A stretch of 43,875 nucleotides of DNA. Origin: Acidobacteriaceae bacterium (GTDB lineage: Bacteria; Acidobacteriota; Terriglobia; Terriglobales; Acidobacteriaceae). The position numbers were made by a program, and so were the translations under genes. Every line of letters starts with the position of its first letter. The stretch's first letter is position 1. Below are positions 18,510 to 26,623 of this stretch, piece by piece. A model generated the notes under the pieces. It ran no database searches. It was not told the DNA's origin and was given only the letters and a program-made list of their open reading frames with translations. The stretch lies in contig JANXZM010000046.1 in the NCBI GenBank assembly GCA_025355505.1, positions 1 to 43,875 of the forward strand, written 5' to 3'.

Positions 18510-19385
18510 ATGGCGACAAAAACCAAGATCGAATGGACAGACGCGACCTGGAACCCAGTTCGCGGCTGCTCAAAAATTAGTCCAGGATGCAAACACTGCT
18601 ACGCAGAGACCTTCGCGGAGCGGTTTCGCGGCGTAAAAGGACATCCATATGAGCAAGGCTTTGATCTGAGGCTCGTTCCTGACAAGCTCTTCGAGCCATT
18701 CTCGTGGGCTAAACCCAGTATGGTATTCGTGAACTCGATGAGTGACCTATTTCACGAAGACGTTCCGGATGACTACATCGCACAGGTCACTCGGGTCATG
18801 ATGGAGGCGAATTGGCACACCTATCAAGTCTTAACTAAACGTTCCGATCGACTGACGAAGATGCTCGGTAGCACTCTTAAGTTCGCGACTGAGACGCGGC
18901 ATATTTGGTGGGGAGTAAGTGTCGAAGATATCAAACACGGCAAGCCGCGGATCGAACATATCCGACAAAGTTCGGCCCGAATAAAGTTCTTATCAATTGA
19001 GCCACTACTCGAAGATTTGGAATTTGTGGATCTTTCTGGTATTGATTGGGTGATTGTAGGAGGGGAAAGCGGTCCCGGCGCACGTCCGATGAAAGAGCAA
19101 TGGGTCCACAACTTACTTCGATGCTGCCGTCAGTACAAAGTTCCTTTTTTCTTCAAACAGTGGGGAGGAGTGCAGAAAAAGAAAGCTGGACGGGAGTTCG
19201 GGGGGCAAACGTACGATGAATTTCCGTTTACGGCGGGGGAGACAATACCAGACCGGGTAGTACGAAGGCAGCTTGCCTCGGGCCTAGAGGCGCAATTCAA
19301 AGCACATGAAACCCACAAACTCGTCTGCGAAGATAGAGGACTCGAACAAACCCGTTCGGCCCCTATTTCCCGATCTACCACCTAG
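18510..19385 (+). CDS. DUF5131 (phage Gp37/Gp68) family protein
   Basis: 291 residues from the ATG at 18510; a GTG at 18483 is also in frame. The start IEWTDATWNPVRGC is the family signature. Three cysteines (C20, C27, C30, as C-x6-C-x2-C) resemble a radical-SAM-type iron-sulphur site. Further motifs are VFVNSMSDLFHEDVP, VLTKRSDRL, WWGVSVE, IKFLSIEPLL, WVIVGGESGPGARPM and PFFFKQWGG, all typical. The family is found on phages and mobile elements and is a regular neighbour of the gene that follows here, TcmP. The biochemical reaction is not established. Its 3' end overlaps TcmP by 80 bp in a different frame, so the two are co-expressed. Confidence 0.9.
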   Translation: MATKTKIEWTDATWNPVRGCSKISPGCKHCYAETFAERFRGVKGHPYEQGFDLRLVPDKLFEPFSWAKPSMVFVNSMSDLFHEDVPDDYIAQVTRVMMEANWHTYQVLTKRSDRLTKMLGSTLKFATETRHIWWGVSVEDIKHGKPRIEHIRQSSARIKFLSIEPLLEDLEFVDLSGIDWVIVGGESGPGARPMKEQWVHNLLRCCRQYKVPFFFKQWGGVQKKKAGREFGGQTYDEFPFTAGETIPDRVVRRQLASGLEAQFKAHETHKLVCEDRGLEQTRSAPISRSTT

Positions 19386-20274
19386 CAGCAACGCGAAAGC
19401 TCGTCGATTCGGTCGAATCCGCAGCCCGATCTGGTCCGAGCACAAAGCCAAGTTTATCCAGCAGTACCTGAGGATCTTCGTTCAAATCACCAAGCACGGC
19501 GCCTACGTGGATGGCTTTGCTGGGCCGCAAAACGATGGTCAAGTGGAAGCGTGGTCGGCCGAGCTAGTCTTGAAGAGCGAGCCCAAATGGCTCAGGCACT
19601 TCTTTCTCTGCGAAAAGAGTACGAAGGGACTCGCAGCGTTGAGGAGACTAAAGAAATCGCAGCCTATCCCCCGAGATAGGAACGGCAAAAAGCTTTATCG
19701 CAACATCGAAATTTGGCCGGGTGATTTCAACAAGAACGTGGCCGAAATCCTGAAGGGTGGCAAGATCACCCAAAAAGAGGCAGCGTTCTGCTTGCTGGAT
19801 CAGCGAATGTTTGAGTGCCACTGGGAGACCGTAAAAAAACTGGCGGCTTACAAGAACGAGCCGAACAAGAAGATCGAACTTCTGTATTTTCTCGGCGTGG
19901 GATGGTTGCATAGGTCACTTTCAGGGATCCGATATACCGAGAAAATGGACAAGTGGTGGGGACGCAAAGACTGGCAACAGTTGAAGACAATGACGCACAT
20001 CGCAATCGCCGACCTCATGCGCGACAGATTCCAGAAGGAACTAGGCTACCGATTCGCCGCAGCCTACCCCATTTACGACCGAGAAAACGGTAACAGGGTT
20101 ATGTACTACATGATTCATGCATCGGACCACGAGGATGCCCCGACGCTCATGGTACGGGCTCACCATAAGGCAGTACGGTCGTTGCCAAAGGAGACCCAAG
20201 AGGTTTTTCAATTCGCCAAAAATGAAGAAACGTGTATTCCAGAATCAGAGGGTCTGCTTCAACAGAAGTTCTAA
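19306..20274 (+). CDS. tcmP: Three-Cys-motif partner protein TcmP
   Basis: 322 residues. Residues 66-74 (GAYVDGFAGP) carry the DxFAGP loop typical of TcmP, preceded by WSEHKAKFIQQYLRIF. The fold resembles a Rossmann methyltransferase, but the usual second Gly after GP is Gln here. The family name comes from pairing with the cysteine-motif DUF5131 protein, exactly the arrangement here (80-bp overlap). It is known from mobile elements and suspected defence islands; its substrate is unknown. The downstream kinase-HD gene starts 12 bp after its stop codon, so three cargo genes probably form one transcript. Confidence 0.88.
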   Translation: MKPTNSSAKIEDSNKPVRPLFPDLPPSSNAKARRFGRIRSPIWSEHKAKFIQQYLRIFVQITKHGAYVDGFAGPQNDGQVEAWSAELVLKSEPKWLRHFFLCEKSTKGLAALRRLKKSQPIPRDRNGKKLYRNIEIWPGDFNKNVAEILKGGKITQKEAAFCLLDQRMFECHWETVKKLAAYKNEPNKKIELLYFLGVGWLHRSLSGIRYTEKMDKWWGRKDWQQLKTMTHIAIADLMRDRFQKELGYRFAAAYPIYDRENGNRVMYYMIHASDHEDAPTLMVRAHHKAVRSLPKETQEVFQFAKNEETCIPESEGLLQQKF

Positions 20275-20285
20275 TAAGAGGATGC

Positions 20286-22877
20286 ATGACAGTCGAGAAC
20301 ACCCAAGAACCTGTGTCGATTCAAGAGTTCCTTGCTGAGCTTGGCAAGAAATATGAAGCCGATTCGAACTTGACTCCCTTTTGGAAGGCGGAGTCGGCAG
20401 CCCTCACCGAAATCCTTCCCACGGTCCTTGAGGAACTACCCGACAATTACAGTCTTGGAAAACCTCTAGGGGTCGGCGGCAGCGGCATCGTTGCTGTTTT
20501 GTACGACACAAACCTAGACACCAGCAGGGCGCTCAAAGTGGCGCGACCGTCACCGGGCAAGGAACCCCTGTTGGCCCAAGTATTGTTGCAGGAGACACAG
20601 AGTCTGATGAGACTCTCTCACCAGAACCTCATCAAGATATACGCACAGGGCGTCGCGGAATACGAAGAAAACCAGTATCCCTTCTACGTAATGGATTGCG
20701 TCCCGGGCGTTCGTGATGCAGACGACTACCTTAAGCAGGCTACGATCACTTCTGATGGGGTAATACTTCTCCTAAAAGGCGTATTTAGCGCGATTGAATA
20801 CCTGCATGACAATCACACAATACACATGGACATTAAACCAGGAAATATTCTGGTCACTCCATCTGGTACACCGATCATCTCCGACCTTGGTTTCGCGAAG
20901 CATTTAACGACTAAGTCTGGTGAAACATTGATTGGAGGGACAGAGGGATATATACATCCTGACGCCCGGCGCTTTGTTGAGGGCAAGAGTGATCCGAATC
21001 GACTGAAAGGTCTTGTCAGCCGTACAGAGCTAAAACCCACGTGGGACTTGTACTCGTTGGGAAAGACTGTGCTAAGACTGCTGACGGTTCTCGATGAACA
21101 CAATCCCAAGAGTCTGGATTCTTATCGGAAGAGATACTTGAAGCTTCTAGCGTGCCGTCTTCTTGACGGCTACAACGGTCCCGAAGAGCGCGCAGTCGGT
21201 TTATCTTTAGCCACGTTCAGAGAAATAAAATATGCGTCTATTACGCAGTCTAAGACTGATCTGGAGAAACTGACCGGCGAGTACAATTTGGAATATCGCA
21301 TTCCTGAGCTTAATCTGCACATTCAAGACACTATCCAGGTTAGCACTCTGGCGTCCACTCCTTTCACCAGTCGGGTGAGCAAGCTCATTGGCCATCCGGT
21401 AATGATGCGTTTAGGAAGAGTCAGTCAGTTGGGTCTTCTCAATCTCGTATACCCGACCGCGACGCACAGCCGTTTAGAGCATTCTCTCGGTGCTTTTTCC
21501 GTTTTAATCAGGTACATCGTTGCTCTTTACAATGATCCGCTAAACCCCCTTTTTAAACAAATCATGGATGAGACAGATTATCGAGCAGCCCTCCTTGCGG
21601 GATTGCTGCATGATATCGGCCAATATCCGTTGGCCCATGATCTAGAGGACGCGGACGAAAGCGGATTCTCGCACGCTAGGATTGGCGCAACCATCTTAAA
21701 AGATGAATCCCTGGGCCTCGCGCAGATAATGAGGGATGATTGGAATGTATCCACAGATCGCGTAGTTGCTATTTTGCAGGCTGATCCACTTCGGTTGAGC
21801 GGCGACCTGAAGGATCGGATCTTGCATAGCCTAATCGATGGTCCGTTGGATGCCGACAAGATCGATTACTTGATTCGAGACAGTGCACGTCTGGGGCTCA
21901 CATACGGTCAAGGGATCGATTTAGCGCGCCTGATGAGCACTTTAACTATCGTGTTCAAAGAGGAAGATAATCAGACTGCTGCCGTATTGGGGGTTCATGA
22001 AAAAGGGAAAGTAGCGGCAGAGGCCGTAGCATTCGCGCGCTATGCGATGTTCGGAAGCGTCTATTGGCATCATGCCTACAGATCGATCAAAGCGATGCTG
22101 CAGCGAATCGTGTGGGAGGCTTTAGCCGCACAAAAGGATGACGTGGCACGTACGGACCTACGAAAGGAATTTCAAGCATATATCTACCCTAAGGGCAGAA
22201 AGGGTTCTCAGGAAACATTATTCTCCGATGCCGACCAAGACGATGGATTCCCGAAGGATGTTTCGCAATTGCAGGCAGGGGACCAGTCGGTGATCGAATG
22301 GATCGGAGGCAAGAGTTTCAGCGGGCGCAAGCTGGCCGATGGTCTGATACGCCGAAAACTATATAAGCGCGTCTTCGTTCTTTCTGTCGAAAAACCATCG
22401 GAGGAAAACGTTTGGGAGCGTCTTGGAGATTTTCGGCGGAGATTCAGGAACGCTTGGCAGAAGATGCGGGACCTACAGATAGAGTTTCAAGCGCGCATAG
22501 TTAACTTGATCGAACGAACTGACAGACCAAATATCGAAACTGCCGTTGTTACTCCCGATGTCAGAAACAGATTTTTGTCACGCCGCGAGGAGGCCCTGCT
22601 CTTAATTGACATTCCTCCTGTGCGGAAGAATCCGGAAGGGCTGCAATATTTGGCAGAGGAAGATCGCAGGCGATACAAGCTAGATGAGTTAAAGACTGGA
22701 AACTGGGAAAAATCGAGTCTTTGGAATGAACTCCAACAGAATTCGCGAGGTACGCTTGCCAAGGTGAGGGTTTTCAGTGATCCGGAGTTTTCTGAATTTC
22801 TGACCTCGTACGTAACCCACAGCCAGATCGAGGCCGAACTGCAGAGCGCGTTAAAGAAAATGGAATCGGAAGGATGA
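20286..22877 (+). CDS. Ser/Thr protein kinase fused to SAMHD1/dGTPase-like HD phosphohydrolase
   Basis: 863 residues from the ATG at 20286, preceded by AAGAGG; an upstream frame extension overlaps TcmP and is unlikely. Residues about 55-300 are a eukaryotic-type kinase: Gly loop LGVGGSG, K84 in ALKVARP, catalytic HMDIKPGN (D182, N187), ISDLGFAK (D200, DLG for DFG), and WDLYSLGK. Residues about 345-640 are an HD domain of the dNTPase/SAMHD1 type (COG1078): SQLGLLNLVYP, THSRLEHSLG, LLHDIGQYPLAH (H442, D443), and PLDADKIDYLIRDSARLGL. All catalytic residues of both domains look intact. The C-terminal 200 residues are unrecognised. dNTPases deplete nucleotides against phage, and kinases act as switches in several defence systems, so a kinase-gated dNTPase is a reasonable hypothesis, not shown. 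The stop codon directly abuts the right terminal repeat. Confidence 0.88.
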   Translation: MTVENTQEPVSIQEFLAELGKKYEADSNLTPFWKAESAALTEILPTVLEELPDNYSLGKPLGVGGSGIVAVLYDTNLDTSRALKVARPSPGKEPLLAQVLLQETQSLMRLSHQNLIKIYAQGVAEYEENQYPFYVMDCVPGVRDADDYLKQATITSDGVILLLKGVFSAIEYLHDNHTIHMDIKPGNILVTPSGTPIISDLGFAKHLTTKSGETLIGGTEGYIHPDARRFVEGKSDPNRLKGLVSRTELKPTWDLYSLGKTVLRLLTVLDEHNPKSLDSYRKRYLKLLACRLLDGYNGPEERAVGLSLATFREIKYASITQSKTDLEKLTGEYNLEYRIPELNLHIQDTIQVSTLASTPFTSRVSKLIGHPVMMRLGRVSQLGLLNLVYPTATHSRLEHSLGAFSVLIRYIVALYNDPLNPLFKQIMDETDYRAALLAGLLHDIGQYPLAHDLEDADESGFSHARIGATILKDESLGLAQIMRDDWNVSTDRVVAILQADPLRLSGDLKDRILHSLIDGPLDADKIDYLIRDSARLGLTYGQGIDLARLMSTLTIVFKEEDNQTAAVLGVHEKGKVAAEAVAFARYAMFGSVYWHHAYRSIKAMLQRIVWEALAAQKDDVARTDLRKEFQAYIYPKGRKGSQETLFSDADQDDGFPKDVSQLQAGDQSVIEWIGGKSFSGRKLADGLIRRKLYKRVFVLSVEKPSEENVWERLGDFRRRFRNAWQKMRDLQIEFQARIVNLIERTDRPNIETAVVTPDVRNRFLSRREEALLLIDIPPVRKNPEGLQYLAEEDRRRYKLDELKTGNWEKSSLWNELQQNSRGTLAKVRVFSDPEFSEFLTSYVTHSQIEAELQSALKKMESEG

Positions 22878-22912
22878 GGAGGGAGCATTTTGCCGCCTGT
22901 ATATACCAACCC
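22878..22912. repeat. Casposon terminal inverted repeat, right
   Basis: Reverse complement of the left end with one mismatch. It starts at the base after the stop codon of the kinase-HD gene and ends TATATACCAACCC. Confidence 0.95.
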
Positions 22913-22926
22913 GTCAAACGCAACCT
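22913..22926. repeat. Casposon target-site duplication, right copy
   Basis: Identical to 8117-8130. Joining the two flanks restores an uninterrupted spacer between the rplU promoter and the Abi-like gene. Confidence 0.95.
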
Positions 22927-22940
22927 GCCGAGGGCACGGT

Positions 22941-23715
22941 TTAATTTTGAACCTTTGGTTCCCTAGCCTCTGCTTCTTCGTTTGCTGACACCGGTCGATT
23001 TCGTTTTAGATTCTTGTTGTATCGCTCAACGAAACAGTTCCGATATGCAACCCAACACTTGACATCAGAGCTTAGCAGGCCGATTACTTCTAGGAGTTGC
23101 TGGAATTCCGCCGGTAAATCTCGGTCTCGTCCAATAACCCTCTCATGATGGGCGATGCGATTTCGCAGAGTCTTGCATCGAATCAGCATTCCGTGAAATG
23201 TCTTACGTCTTATGGTCTTTGGCACTATTTGATGAAGATATTTAAACCAGAGCGATCTTTCGTAGGTATGTGCCGCTAGCTTTACCCAAAAACCGAAGGT
23301 CAGTTCGGCTATCACTCGGCCTGGAGTGAGTGGGAGCAATTTCTGTTTAACATTGTCTTTATGCCTGCTGTAGGACAGCCAGTTCGGTAGGCTCCCAAAT
23401 GATTCGGTCGTACCACTCGGGAGTACCCACCTCTTTCAACATCACATTATGAACGGCATTTCGGAGAGTTATTTCGAGACCTTGGAGCCCGCCATACAAC
23501 GCTTCAGAGCATTCGGTATTGCGCTCGTAAAGCTGGAGACCGATCCATTTGTCGCCGCCAGCCAACACATAATAGGACGCAAGTCGTTCAGGAGAAAGGT
23601 ACTTTTCCAGCGTGGCAAGGGTCTTATCTGTATATTTAAAACCGCCTTGACCATTTGTCATAAGCTTGATATTCTCTATTCGTAAGCTTTGGTGTACCCC
23701 TGCTCTAGAGAGCAT
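22941..23715 (-). pseudogene. Abi-like protein gene, frameshifted
   Basis: Two minus-strand frames make up one protein. The first (ending 23359) contains LERYLS-type KYLSPERLASYYVLAGGD, GGLQGLEITLRNAVH and EWYDRI. The second (22941 to about 23380) continues with GRVIAELTFGFWVKL, then KTLRNRIAHHE. Together these are the hallmarks of the Abi_2 family (AbiD/AbiF, phage abortive infection): an RNA-binding-HEPN-like architecture with an R-x4-H pair in RNRIAHHE. The frames meet near 23375, where ELAVL in one frame is followed by SYSRHKDNV in the other, so a single-base shift explains the break. The start could be 23715 or 23661. It lies directly beyond the casposon's right end. Either the gene is dead or the base call is wrong. 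Confidence 0.75.
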
Positions 23716-23741
23716 GTCCCCAAAGCGCAGGATTCGGAAAG

Positions 23742-23765
23742 AGCCGCCCTTAAAAGGCGGCTTTT
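23742..23765. terminator. Hairpin upstream of the Abi-like gene
   Basis: AGCCGCC and GGCGGCT pair around a short AT-rich loop, followed on the plus strand by TTTT. It lies between dtd (minus, downstream) and the Abi-like gene start. It may be a terminator-like structure; its direction is unclear. Confidence 0.4.
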
Positions 23766-23811
23766 CCCATTCTAGCAAGGTCCATAACGTTAGGCCCAGC
23801 GAGAGCGGGCG

Positions 23812-24261
23812 TCAGAACGATCTCCCCGAATCCAGCAAAATCGTCACCGGCCCTTCATTCACCAGTTCCACCTGCATCGTCTCCTGGAACCGCCCCGTCT
23901 CACACCGCAACCCCGCCGCCCGCACCTTCTCCACAAAATATTCGTAGAGCTCGCGCGCCTGCTCGGGCGGAGCGGCCGCATCGAACGACGGACGCCTGCC
24001 GCGCCGCGCGTCTCCGTAGAGGGTGAACTGCGAGACCACCAGCACCGCGCCGCCAACCTCTGCCACGGACAAATTCATCTTGCCCCCCGTATCTTCAAAA
24101 ATGCGCAGGCCCATTGTCTTCTCCACCAGATAATCGGCCGCCGCCCGCGTATCTCCCGCCCCGACTCCGAGCAGCACCAGCAGCCCGAGCCCGATCTCGC
24201 CGGTGACCTCATCGCCGACCGTAACCTTGGCGCGGCTCACGCGCTGCACCACGGCGCGCAT
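23812..24261 (-). CDS. dtd: D-aminoacyl-tRNA deacylase
   Basis: 149 residues, full family length. It opens [15 protein letters not shown] and carries both active-site signatures: [12 protein letters not shown] (Ser/Gln/Thr) and NEGPVTI with the cross-subunit Gly-Pro. The enzyme hydrolyses D-amino acids, and glycine mischarged on tRNA-Ala, from tRNA. It ends 33 bp from the Abi-like start region. It abuts the DUF4440 gene (stop at 24262), so the two are probably co-transcribed. Confidence 0.97.
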   Translation of the reverse strand: MRAVVQRVSRAKVTVGDEVTGEIGLGLLVLLGVGAGDTRAAADYLVEKTMGLRIFEDTGGKMNLSVAEVGGAVLVVSQFTLYGDARRGRRPSFDAAAPPEQARELYEYFVEKVRAAGLRCETGRFQETMQVELVNEGPVTILLDSGRSF

Positions 24262-24708
24262 TTAGCGGCTCGCCTCGCCCAGAAGCGATTCATGCCCAGC
24301 CAGCGCCTGCCACCGCCCTTCGCGATAGACGAAAACATCCGTGAACCGCACCCGCGCCACCACCTTGCCCGACGCATCCACCAGCGTAGCCAGTCCGCGC
24401 GTAAATCCCGAGTTCCCCTCGACGTGCCCACGCAACTCCGACAAATGATTCACACCCGGCTTCTTGTGGGGAATATGCTCCAGCGTCTGACTGCGCGTAT
24501 GCAGCGAGCCATCGACATCGGCGTCTTCAAACTCCCCGGCCAGCATGCACGCGACAGCCTCAGCATCTTTCCGGCTAAGAGCCGCGGCCCAGTTCTGTTC
24601 GATCTCAATAAGCGCGCCCTCGGTCTTTGGCTGATTCTTGGGGCAATCGGCGGCGAATGCGGATAACGCGAGCGCCAGCGGAACGGCAAGCAGGGTTAGA
24701 ATTTTCAC
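24262..24708 (-). CDS. Secreted DUF4440 / SnoaL-like (NTF2 fold) protein
   Basis: 148 residues from a GTG at 24708. The start gives a clean signal peptide (VKILTLLAVPLALALSAFAA, cleavage before DC). A longer frame to 24798 reads through a repeat (below) and is unlikely. Residues about 35-145 fit the DUF4440 pattern: IEQNWAAALSRKDAEAVACML, then FEDADVDG and VRFTDVFVYREGRWQALAGHES. These small NTF2-fold proteins have varied or unknown roles; no catalytic residues can be named. It is directly followed by dtd on the same strand. Confidence 0.75.
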   Translation of the reverse strand: MKILTLLAVPLALALSAFAADCPKNQPKTEGALIEIEQNWAAALSRKDAEAVACMLAGEFEDADVDGSLHTRSQTLEHIPHKKPGVNHLSELRGHVEGNSGFTRGLATLVDASGKVVARVRFTDVFVYREGRWQALAGHESLLGEASR

Positions 24709-24766
24709 GTCCAAATCGTGACACGAGTTCGGCGAAATGAGCAAGAGCGCAGGTAGCGTCCTAACT

Positions 24767-24845
24767 AACCACCAAGGCCACCAAGGAACACGAAGCAAAA
24801 CCCTCGGGGTTCATCCCTTCGCGCCCTTTCGTGCCCTTGGTGGTT
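24767..24845. repeat. Inverted repeat of the CCACCAAGG family
   Basis: AACCACCAAGG (24767-24777) and its complement CCTTGGTGGTT (24835-24845) bracket a spacer with further CCACCAAGG and TTCGTG motifs. A related inverted repeat lies at 34970-35048. Confidence 0.75.
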
Positions 24846-25070
24846 GATGAATTTCGGACACTGCCAAGCGGTGCTCAGTTTGACCGCTCTCCCCGCCGCC
24901 AGTTAGGATTCGTTAGTGACTCCACACACACCTTTGCATACTTTTCCGATCCATTTTAGACTACTGGTTCCGACTTCATTCGATCCATTGAGCACCATGC
25001 AGTCGTAAATCAGCAAACGCCGGCCCGCAACCCGGACCCGCGATTCCCAGATTTAGAAACGAGGAGAAAC

Positions 25071-25316
25071 ATGGCAGCCGTTGATGAAAAAGTGAAACAG
25101 ATTATTGTCGAGCAGTTGGGTGTGGACGAGGGCGAGGTTACGCCCAGCGCTTCGTTCGTGGACGACCTGGGCGCCGATTCGCTCGATACCGTCGAGCTCG
25201 TGATGGCCTTCGAAGAGGCCTTCGATATCGAAATTCCCGACGAGGATGCGGAAAAAATTCGCACCGTGTCGGATGCCGTCGACTACATCGGCAAGCACGC
25301 GAAGGCAGGCAAGTAA
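25071..25316 (+). CDS. acpP: Acyl carrier protein
   Basis: 81 residues. The phosphopantetheine attachment motif is [10 protein letters not shown] with S37. The protein is strongly acidic, as ACPs are. It carries growing chains for type II fatty acid synthesis in the cytoplasm. A good GAGGAG ribosome site precedes the ATG. The fabF start codon follows one base after its stop, so the two are coupled. Confidence 0.98.
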   Translation: MAAVDEKVKQIIVEQLGVDEGEVTPSASFVDDLGADSLDTVELVMAFEEAFDIEIPDEDAEKIRTVSDAVDYIGKHAKAGK

Positions 25317-25317
25317 T

Positions 25318-26553
25318 TTGGCGCGACGGGTCGTCATTACCGGCATCGGCCTGATCTGCTCCGTGGGCAATACCACCAACGCGGTGTGGCAGGCCTTGCT
25401 CGCGGGCAAAAGCGGCGTCGACCGTATTACCAGGTTCGACGCCTCCGCATTTGCCTGCCAGATCGCAGCCGAGGTCCGCAACTTCGATCCCTTCGATTTT
25501 ATCGAGAAAAAAGAAGTGAAGAAAATGGGCCGCTTCATTCACTTCGCCATCGCCGCCGCCGATGAAGCAATGAAGATGTCGCAGCTCCAGGTCACGCCCG
25601 AAATCGCCGAGAACGTCGGCGTGCATATTGGCTCCGGCATCGGCGGATTCGATGTGATCGAGCGCGAACACACCGCGCTCCTCCAGGGCGGACCGCGCAA
25701 GATCTCGCCTTTCTTCATTCCTGCCGCCATCGTCAACCTCGCCGCCGGCCACGTTTCCATGCGCTTCGGCGCCAAGGGCCCCAATGAAGCGACCGCCACG
25801 GCCTGCACCACCAGCGCTCACTCCATCGGCGATTCCTTCCGCATCATTCAGCACGAAGATGCCGACGTGATGATCGCCGGAGGCGCCGAAGCCGCCATCA
25901 CTCCCATGGGCGTCGGCGGATTCGCCGCCATGCGCGCGCTCTCCACTCGCAACGACGATCCCGCTCGCGCCAGCCGTCCCTGGGACAAAGACCGCGACGG
26001 CTTCGTCATGGGCGAAGGCGCTGGCATCCTGGTGCTTGAAGAACTTGAGCACGCCCGCCGCCGCGGCGCTCCCATCCTCGCCGAAGTCGTCGGCTACGGT
26101 ATGTCCGCCGACGCGTATCACATGACTCAACCCGCCCCCGAACACGAAGGCGGTTTCCGCGTCATGCGCAACGCCCTGCGCGATGCGAAACTCGATGCTG
26201 GCGTTGTCGGCTACGTCAACGCCCACGGCACCTCGACGCCCATCGGCGACACGCTAGAAGCGCACGCCATCCGAAATTTGTTTGGAAAAAAAGTCCCAGT
26301 CAGTTCCACCAAGTCCATGACCGGACACTTGCTGGGCGGAGCGGGTGGATTAGAGGCGGGAGTCACCGTGCTCGCATTGCGCGATCAAATTCTGCCGCCG
26401 ACCATCAACCTCGAGAGTCAGGACCCAGAGACCGAGGGCATGGATTTCGTTCCCAACCAAGCCCGCGAAACTAAATTCGAATACGCCATGTCCAACTCCT
26501 TCGGCTTCGGCGGCACCAACGGCGCTCTGCTGTTCCGCCGATGGACGGAATAG
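25318..26553 (+). CDS. fabF: Beta-ketoacyl-ACP synthase II
   Basis: 411 residues from a TTG at 25318, one base after the acpP stop. This gives the usual RRVVITGIG start; a longer frame back to 25246 lies inside acpP. The active site is complete: C163 in TACTTSAHS, H303 in NAHGTSTPIGD and H337 in SMTGHLLGGAGG. It ends SFGFGGTNG, typical. The enzyme condenses malonyl-ACP with acyl-ACP for chain elongation. The TTG start may limit its level relative to ACP. Confidence 0.97.
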   Translation: MARRVVITGIGLICSVGNTTNAVWQALLAGKSGVDRITRFDASAFACQIAAEVRNFDPFDFIEKKEVKKMGRFIHFAIAAADEAMKMSQLQVTPEIAENVGVHIGSGIGGFDVIEREHTALLQGGPRKISPFFIPAAIVNLAAGHVSMRFGAKGPNEATATACTTSAHSIGDSFRIIQHEDADVMIAGGAEAAITPMGVGGFAAMRALSTRNDDPARASRPWDKDRDGFVMGEGAGILVLEELEHARRRGAPILAEVVGYGMSADAYHMTQPAPEHEGGFRVMRNALRDAKLDAGVVGYVNAHGTSTPIGDTLEAHAIRNLFGKKVPVSSTKSMTGHLLGGAGGLEAGVTVLALRDQILPPTINLESQDPETEGMDFVPNQARETKFEYAMSNSFGFGGTNGALLFRRWTE

Positions 26554-26567
26554 AGGCTTCGCATCAG

Positions 26568-26599
26568 GGTATCGCTTTAGCTTGAGCTTTAGCGATACC
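26568..26599. terminator. Palindromic hairpin after fabF
   Basis: GGTATCGCT (26568-26576) pairs with AGCGATACC (26591-26599) 15 bases after the fabF stop. No T tract follows, so it may be a repeat palindrome rather than a true intrinsic terminator. Similar GCATCGCT palindromes occur near 6890 and 32380. Confidence 0.5.
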
Positions 26600-26623
26600 G
26601 GAACCTGCTCTTTATCGACGCCC

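Larger units (their letters stand above)
8131..22912. mobile_element. Casposon: Cas1- and PolB-encoding self-synthesising transposon
   Basis: The element is 14,782 bp. It is bounded by 35-bp terminal inverted repeats (8131-8165 and 22878-22912, one mismatch) and flanked by a 14-bp direct repeat. It encodes a Cas1-type integrase, family B DNA polymerase, HNH nuclease and HTH proteins, the core set of casposons, in which Cas1 (casposase) integrates the DNA and produces target duplications of about 14-15 bp. Core genes on the minus strand (13.7-9.8 kb) diverge from cas1. The right third carries cargo that looks defensive. The interior is visibly richer in A and T than the flanking host genes. 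No CRISPR array, Cas2 or tyrosine recombinase was seen. All core genes and both ends appear intact, so recent activity is plausible. What is seen: ends, duplication and gene set. What is inferred: mobility. Confidence 0.93.

Noticed and set aside
25138-26226. A 362-residue minus-strand frame
   Set aside because: Shadow of acpP-fabF; no family features.
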